Assembly: GCA_937935205.1 (NCBI GenBank)
Contig: CALGXU010000213.1
Location: forward strand, 1-14,709
Source: an uncultured Rothia sp.
GTDB taxonomy: Bacteria; Actinomycetota; Actinomycetes; Actinomycetales; Micrococcaceae
Length of the DNA: 14,709 nt
Direction of reading: 5' to 3'
The notes below the pieces were generated by a model, which was not told the DNA's origin, did not search any database, and saw only the letters and a program-made list of their open reading frames with translations. Positions 11,176 through 14,709 of the stretch are shown here, in pieces (within the stretch, counting starts at the first letter, position 1; the number at the start of each line of letters is the position of its first letter). The translations under genes were made by a program, and so were the position numbers.

Positions 11176-13524
11176 ATGTCTACCCCCTCTCTCACCAAGC
11201 GCACTTGGGCGTTCTTGGCTTCAGCAACCATCGGCCTCAGCGGCGTCGCCGGCGTACCCGCGGCCTTCGCAGCTGAAACCAACTCCCACATCAGCGCCGG
11301 TGAGGTAACCGCAGCCTCAGAGCAGAGCCTGCAGGACGTCACCGTCAACTGGGGCCTGAAGAAGTCCTTCCGCTCCTACATCAACGGCGTCTTCTCCCAG
11401 GGCTCCCAGGAACTGACCGGCGTCACCACCAACGAAGACGGCTCCTACCACTTCACCTCCGCCGAAGGCACCGTAGCCAACGGCGAATACTCGGTCACCT
11501 TCACCGGCGCCTCGATTCACTACACCGCACACCACGGTCTGCTGGAAGTCATCATCTCCGACCTCTCCGTCACCATTAAGGACGGCGTGGGCACCGTGCG
11601 CGCCAACGTTCAGTCGCGCCCCTACAACGGCAACACCACCCCGAACGACCTGGTCGAAACCAAGAACATGACCATCGGCACTTTCAACGCCTCCGGCCTG
11701 AAGGTTGAGGGTAACACCATCACCCTGCCCAGCGTTGACGAGGAAAACGGCACCCGCGTCAAGCTTTCCGAAGAGGCAACCGGCGCCTTCGCGGGCTTCT
11801 ACAAGGCAGGTCAGGAGCTGGATGCACTCGGCTTCTCCGCAACCATCGTGACCAAGGAAGCACCCGCGCCGAGCCCTGAGCCCAGCAACGAGCCGACCGC
11901 AAAGCCGACCGCTGAGCCCAGCAGCGAGCCTTCCTCCGCGCCGACCAGCGAGGCACCCAAGCCTGCAGAGCCCACTTCTGCAGCACCGAGCGCGGCACCC
12001 ACCTCCGCGGCACCCTCCTCCCCCGCCGCAACCACCGAGCCCAAGCGTGAAGAAAAGGTCACCGGCAACGTTGTCGAGTCCGGCACCCTCAGCTGGGATA
12101 TTCGCGAGTCCTTCCTGAAGTACCTGACCAGCTTCGCGCACGGCTCCGTAAACGTTGAGGGCATGGAGAAGACTGCAGCTGGCGGCTTCAAGTACACTCA
12201 GGCATCCGGCGTGTACAACCCCGAGACCAAGACCGGTCAGATCAACTTCGCGGGCACCGCAGAGTTCACCGGCCACAACGGTCAGCTCAAGAGCACCATC
12301 AAGAACATGCGCCTGGTCGTCGTCAACGGCAAGGGCACCCTGGTCGCTGACGTGGACGCGCTGACCCTCGACGGCAAGTCCGTTTCCAAGACCGGTCTGG
12401 TATTCGCTGAGGTGGACCTCTCCGGCGCGAGCGTGAAGGACGGCGTCTTCTCGGCGCAGAACGCAGCAGTCGCGCTCACCGCTGAAGGTTCCGACGTGCT
12501 CTTCGCGGGCCAGTACCGCGGTGCCGACAACGCCATGGCACCGCTGAGCTTCTCCGTAAAGCTCAGCGAGCAGACCGCGGAGAACACCGTTGAGGTTCCC
12601 CGCGTCTCTGAGAACAAGTCCTCCGATAACAAGGGTTCTGAGAACGGCTCTTCCGATAACAACTCCTCGAACTCCTCCGGTAACTCCGGCGCTAACGGCT
12701 CCGGTTCTAACGGTTCGGCAGGCACCTCCGGCAGCGTTTCTAACGGCGGTTCCTCCTCGAACGGTTCTGTCAGCAACAACCCGGCACAGCCGGTCTGCGT
12801 ACCCGTCACCCGCACCCGCGAGGTGCAGGAGCAGGGCGCATCCGACGGCACCATTAAGAGCGCAAACCTTGGCTGGGGCGTGCGTGATTCCTTCCGCAAC
12901 TACGTGCGCGGCGGCATCGCGAACGGTAGCTGGGAGCTGAACGGCACCTCCTACTCTTCGGATGCGTTCAACTGGTCTAACGGCACCGGCACCTTCAAGG
13001 GTGGTAAGGGTTCCATCTCCTTCAGCGGTTCGGTTCGTTTCACCGGTCACCACGGTGTTCTGGACACCACCATTGCGAACCCGCGCCTTGAGATTAACGG
13101 CAATTCCGGCACTCTCTACGCGACCATGACCAGCAATGATCCCTCCGGCAAGGCAACTAACTACGGTGAGGTGGCGCTGCTGAAGGTGGATCTTTCGGGT
13201 CTGCAGAGCTCCGCTGACGCTGTGAGCGTCAACGGTGCGGCAACCACCCTGACCGCTGAGGGCGCGAAGGCGTTCGCTGGCTTCTACGAGGCCGGTAAGG
13301 ATATGGCTCCGCTGAGCTTCTCCGCGGCGATCAACGGCGCGAAGACCACCACCAAGACCGTGACCGAGACCGTCTACGAGGGTGAGGGTTGCGACCCGGT
13401 CACCGGCAAGCCTCTGGCGTCCACCGGTGCCTCCGGTGTTGAGGGCACCCTGGTTGCAGGTTTCATCGCTGTTGCAGCCGGTGCGGGTACCGTCGTGTAT
13501 ACTCGCCGCCGCAAGAAGGCATAA
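11176..13524 (+). CDS. htaA: HtaA-like cell-wall-anchored heme-binding protein with three HtaA domains
   Basis: A 782-residue surface protein that should capture heme and hand it to HmuT. It has a Sec signal peptide (KRTWAFLASATIGLSGVAGV, cut near AFA-AE at 32/33). HtaA domains lie at about 52-225, 299-464 and 558-720. Each domain keeps the Tyr/His/Tyr pattern of corynebacterial heme sites: Y68/H119/Y209, Y316/H367/Y447 and Y576/H625/Y704, within SFxxY, F/YTxHxG and FAGxY. Linkers are Pro/Ser/Ala-rich (227-293) and Ser/Asn/Gly-rich (476-538). The end holds LASTG (748-752 region), a hydrophobic helix and TRRRKKA, a class E-type sorting signal. Cys541 and Cys739 are the only cysteines. ATG 11176 follows AAGGAG (11163-11168). 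C. diphtheriae HtaA has two such domains, so this is an expanded form; whether it is orthologous is an inference. Confidence 0.92.
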   Translation: MSTPSLTKRTWAFLASATIGLSGVAGVPAAFAAETNSHISAGEVTAASEQSLQDVTVNWGLKKSFRSYINGVFSQGSQELTGVTTNEDGSYHFTSAEGTVANGEYSVTFTGASIHYTAHHGLLEVIISDLSVTIKDGVGTVRANVQSRPYNGNTTPNDLVETKNMTIGTFNASGLKVEGNTITLPSVDEENGTRVKLSEEATGAFAGFYKAGQELDALGFSATIVTKEAPAPSPEPSNEPTAKPTAEPSSEPSSAPTSEAPKPAEPTSAAPSAAPTSAAPSSPAATTEPKREEKVTGNVVESGTLSWDIRESFLKYLTSFAHGSVNVEGMEKTAAGGFKYTQASGVYNPETKTGQINFAGTAEFTGHNGQLKSTIKNMRLVVVNGKGTLVADVDALTLDGKSVSKTGLVFAEVDLSGASVKDGVFSAQNAAVALTAEGSDVLFAGQYRGADNAMAPLSFSVKLSEQTAENTVEVPRVSENKSSDNKGSENGSSDNNSSNSSGNSGANGSGSNGSAGTSGSVSNGGSSSNGSVSNNPAQPVCVPVTRTREVQEQGASDGTIKSANLGWGVRDSFRNYVRGGIANGSWELNGTSYSSDAFNWSNGTGTFKGGKGSISFSGSVRFTGHHGVLDTTIANPRLEINGNSGTLYATMTSNDPSGKATNYGEVALLKVDLSGLQSSADAVSVNGAATTLTAEGAKAFAGFYEAGKDMAPLSFSAAINGAKTTTKTVTETVYEGEGCDPVTGKPLASTGASGVEGTLVAGFIAVAAGAGTVVYTRRRKKA

Positions 13525-13551
13525 CGGCACCTCACGAGGATGCCCACACTG

Positions 13552-13595
13552 TTAGTTCGCCCGTGAGACTCAACTATGAGGTTCACCGGTGAGCC
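13552..13595 (+). promoter_or_regulatory. Palindrome and weak promoter-like sequence before hmuT
   Basis: TCACCGGTGA (13583-13592) is a perfect 10-base palindrome. It extends to GGTTCACCGGTGAGCC (13580-13595) with one mismatch and could be an operator or RNA hairpin. Upstream, TTAGTT (13552-13557) and TATGAG (13575-13580) with a 17-base spacer form a weak promoter. It may give hmuT some expression independent of htaA. Confidence 0.3.
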
Positions 13596-13607
13596 GACAC
13601 GGTCCGT

Positions 13608-13638
13608 GCGGGGGTGCAGATTTTTACTGCACCCCCGC
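13608..13638 (+). terminator. Stable hairpin between htaA and hmuT (attenuator or partial terminator)
   Basis: A perfect 12-bp stem, GCGGGGGTGCAG (13608-13619) with CTGCACCCCCGC (13627-13638), has the loop ATTTTTA. It is followed by TTCAGG, not a T-run, so termination is probably incomplete. It may lower downstream hmuT expression or protect the htaA mRNA 3' end. A T-run (13691-13696) follows 50 bases later without its own stem. Confidence 0.5.
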
Positions 13639-13709
13639 TTCAGGTGCCAGGTTTTACCCCGGCGCCTACCCCAGTTTTTCTAGCTCCCCCTTTTTTCTGC
13701 GAGACTACG

Positions 13710-14709
13710 ATGTTTTCTTCCCTTTCCTCTTCTGCCCTGAACCGCCGCGATGCAATGAAGTATGCGGCGTTCTCCATCACTTCTGCGTTTCTGCTGAGCT
13801 CTTGCGGTGTGGGTACTCAGAACCCGGCTACTTCTTCGAGCACTTCGCAGGCTGTGGTGGATGAGCAGAGCACCCGCACCGCTTTGGAGAACCTGGCGGA
13901 TCAGCTGCGTTCTTCTATTGCCCCTGATCAGAAGGCTCTGCGCGGCCCCAATAGCGCTGCGGACACCCCCGAAATTCAGCCGATGGTCGACACCCCCACT
14001 CCGGCTTTCCCGGTGACGTTCAAGGATTTCAACGGCACTGAGGTGACCGTTAAGTCCGCTGACCGTGTGCTGGCGCTGGATCTGTACGGCACTTTGGCTC
14101 AGCAGATGATTGCGCTGGGTCTGGGCAGCCGCCTGGTCGGTCGTGTCACCTCCTCAACCGAGCAGTCGCTGGCTCATCTGCCGCTGGTGACGCAGAACGG
14201 TCACGACCTGAACGCTGAGGCGATTCTGGCGACCTCCCCGGACCTGGTGCTGTGGGATAAGAGCAACGGCCCGATTGAGATTGTGGATCAGTTGCGCGCA
14301 GCGGGTGTGACCGTCGTGGCATTCGATCATGAGCGTCGTATGGATAAGATCATTCCGCAGCTCAAGGCTGTTGCGCAGGCGCTGGGTGTTCCGGAGGCGG
14401 GCGAGCAGGTTGCTGCCCGCGTGCAGAAGGACCTGGATTATGCCCTGCAGGTGCTCAAGGACGTTGCCCCGAAGGGTGAGCAGCAGGTTTCGTTCGCGTT
14501 CCTGTACGTGCGCGGTACCGCTGGCGTGTTCTTTGTGCTCGGTAAGGGTTCGGGCGCTGATGATCTAATTCAGGCTATTGGCGGTAAGGATGTGGCGTCT
14601 GAGCAGAACGCTACGAATATTATTCCGGCGACCAGTGAGGCGCTGGTGAAGCTTAACCCGGACGTCATTCTGACCATGAGCGGCGGCATTAAGTCCACCG
14701 GTGGTTTGG
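13710..14709 (+). CDS. hmuT: HmuT-like heme-binding lipoprotein of a heme ABC transporter (3' end outside window)
   Basis: The frame is open from ATG 13710 to the window end (333 codons and one base). The signal peptide has twin arginines (LNRRDAMKYAAFSI), a hydrophobic stretch and the lipobox LSSC with Cys32, so it is a lipoprotein, probably exported by Tat. The mature part is a periplasmic-binding-protein fold: ADRVLALDLYGTLAQQMIAL, NAEAILATSPDLVLWD, AQALGVPEAG and SGADDLIQAIGGKDV. H165 (NGHDLNAE) and Y266 with R268 (LYVRG) match the heme ligands His136, Tyr235 and nearby Arg237 known in C. diphtheriae HmuT, so heme is the likely ligand. No ribosome-binding site precedes the ATG. ATG 13755 is an in-frame alternative that would lose the twin arginines and also lacks one. 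The permease and ATPase (hmuU, hmuV) are expected just beyond the edge. Confidence 0.9.
   Translation, partial: MFSSLSSSALNRRDAMKYAAFSITSAFLLSSCGVGTQNPATSSSTSQAVVDEQSTRTALENLADQLRSSIAPDQKALRGPNSAADTPEIQPMVDTPTPAFPVTFKDFNGTEVTVKSADRVLALDLYGTLAQQMIALGLGSRLVGRVTSSTEQSLAHLPLVTQNGHDLNAEAILATSPDLVLWDKSNGPIEIVDQLRAAGVTVVAFDHERRMDKIIPQLKAVAQALGVPEAGEQVAARVQKDLDYALQVLKDVAPKGEQQVSFAFLYVRGTAGVFFVLGKGSGADDLIQAIGGKDVASEQNATNIIPATSEALVKLNPDVILTMSGGIKSTGGL

Noticed and set aside
11317..13530. A 737-codon open frame antisense to htaA.
   Set aside because: Same cause: strong codon bias in htaA. Its product is low-complexity Gly/Val/Ala/Arg with no recognisable motif and no promoter evidence.
13589..13864. 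A 91-codon frame over the start of hmuT.
   Set aside because: It is out of frame with the clear lipoprotein gene and its Phe/Cys/Pro-rich product matches nothing.

Overview
The window looks like chromosomal DNA of a high-GC Gram-positive (Actinomycetota), most likely a Micrococcaceae member close to Rothia, probably Rothia mucilaginosa. This is an inference from protein recognition and architecture: dnaX next to recR next to lysC, a split PurS/PurQ/small-PurL enzyme, and a corynebacterial-type heme-uptake set (HmuO, HtaA, HmuT). No database search was possible.

Layout, left to right. (1) Positions 1-4345 are a housekeeping block on the + strand. It holds the 3' part of dnaX (tau subunit), recR with an unusually long C-terminal extension, and lysC (aspartokinase), closed by a strong terminator at 4301-4340. 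The usual ybaB/ebfC gene between dnaX and recR is missing, and asd does not follow lysC. (2) Positions 4357-5607 are a compact, lower-GC toxin-antitoxin-like pair: an excisionase-type HTH protein overlapping a PIN-domain nuclease. The promoter carries an inverted repeat that suggests autoregulation. (3) Positions 5660-6610 are a conserved actinobacterial protein usually labelled '3-methyladenine DNA glycosylase', probably made from a leaderless mRNA. (4) Positions 6733-10146 are the purS-purQ-purL operon for phosphoribosylformylglycinamidine synthase, closed by a 16-bp hairpin terminator with a GTGA loop. (5) Positions 10277-14709 are a heme-iron acquisition region. Heme oxygenase (- strand) diverges from a three-domain HtaA-like, LASTG-anchored surface heme-binding protein. 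This is followed by a HmuT-like heme-binding lipoprotein cut by the window end.

How the genes work together. In region 5, surface HtaA would bind heme and pass it to the HmuT lipoprotein and then to an ABC permease/ATPase expected beyond the right edge. HmuO would then open the ring to release iron. The 236-bp divergent intergenic region holds two TGACA-N3-TGTCA palindromes 27 bp apart, one overlapping the probable hmuO promoter, plus an imperfect DtxR/IdeR-like box nearer htaA. This suggests control by heme and by iron. The most interesting points are that double operator, the domain architecture of HtaA (three Tyr/His/Tyr heme-site triads, with only two cysteines bracketing domain 3), the extended RecR, and the PIN/HTH module. 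I saw no tRNA, rRNA, CRISPR array, IS element or phage gene. No gene-free stretch exceeds 300 bases.
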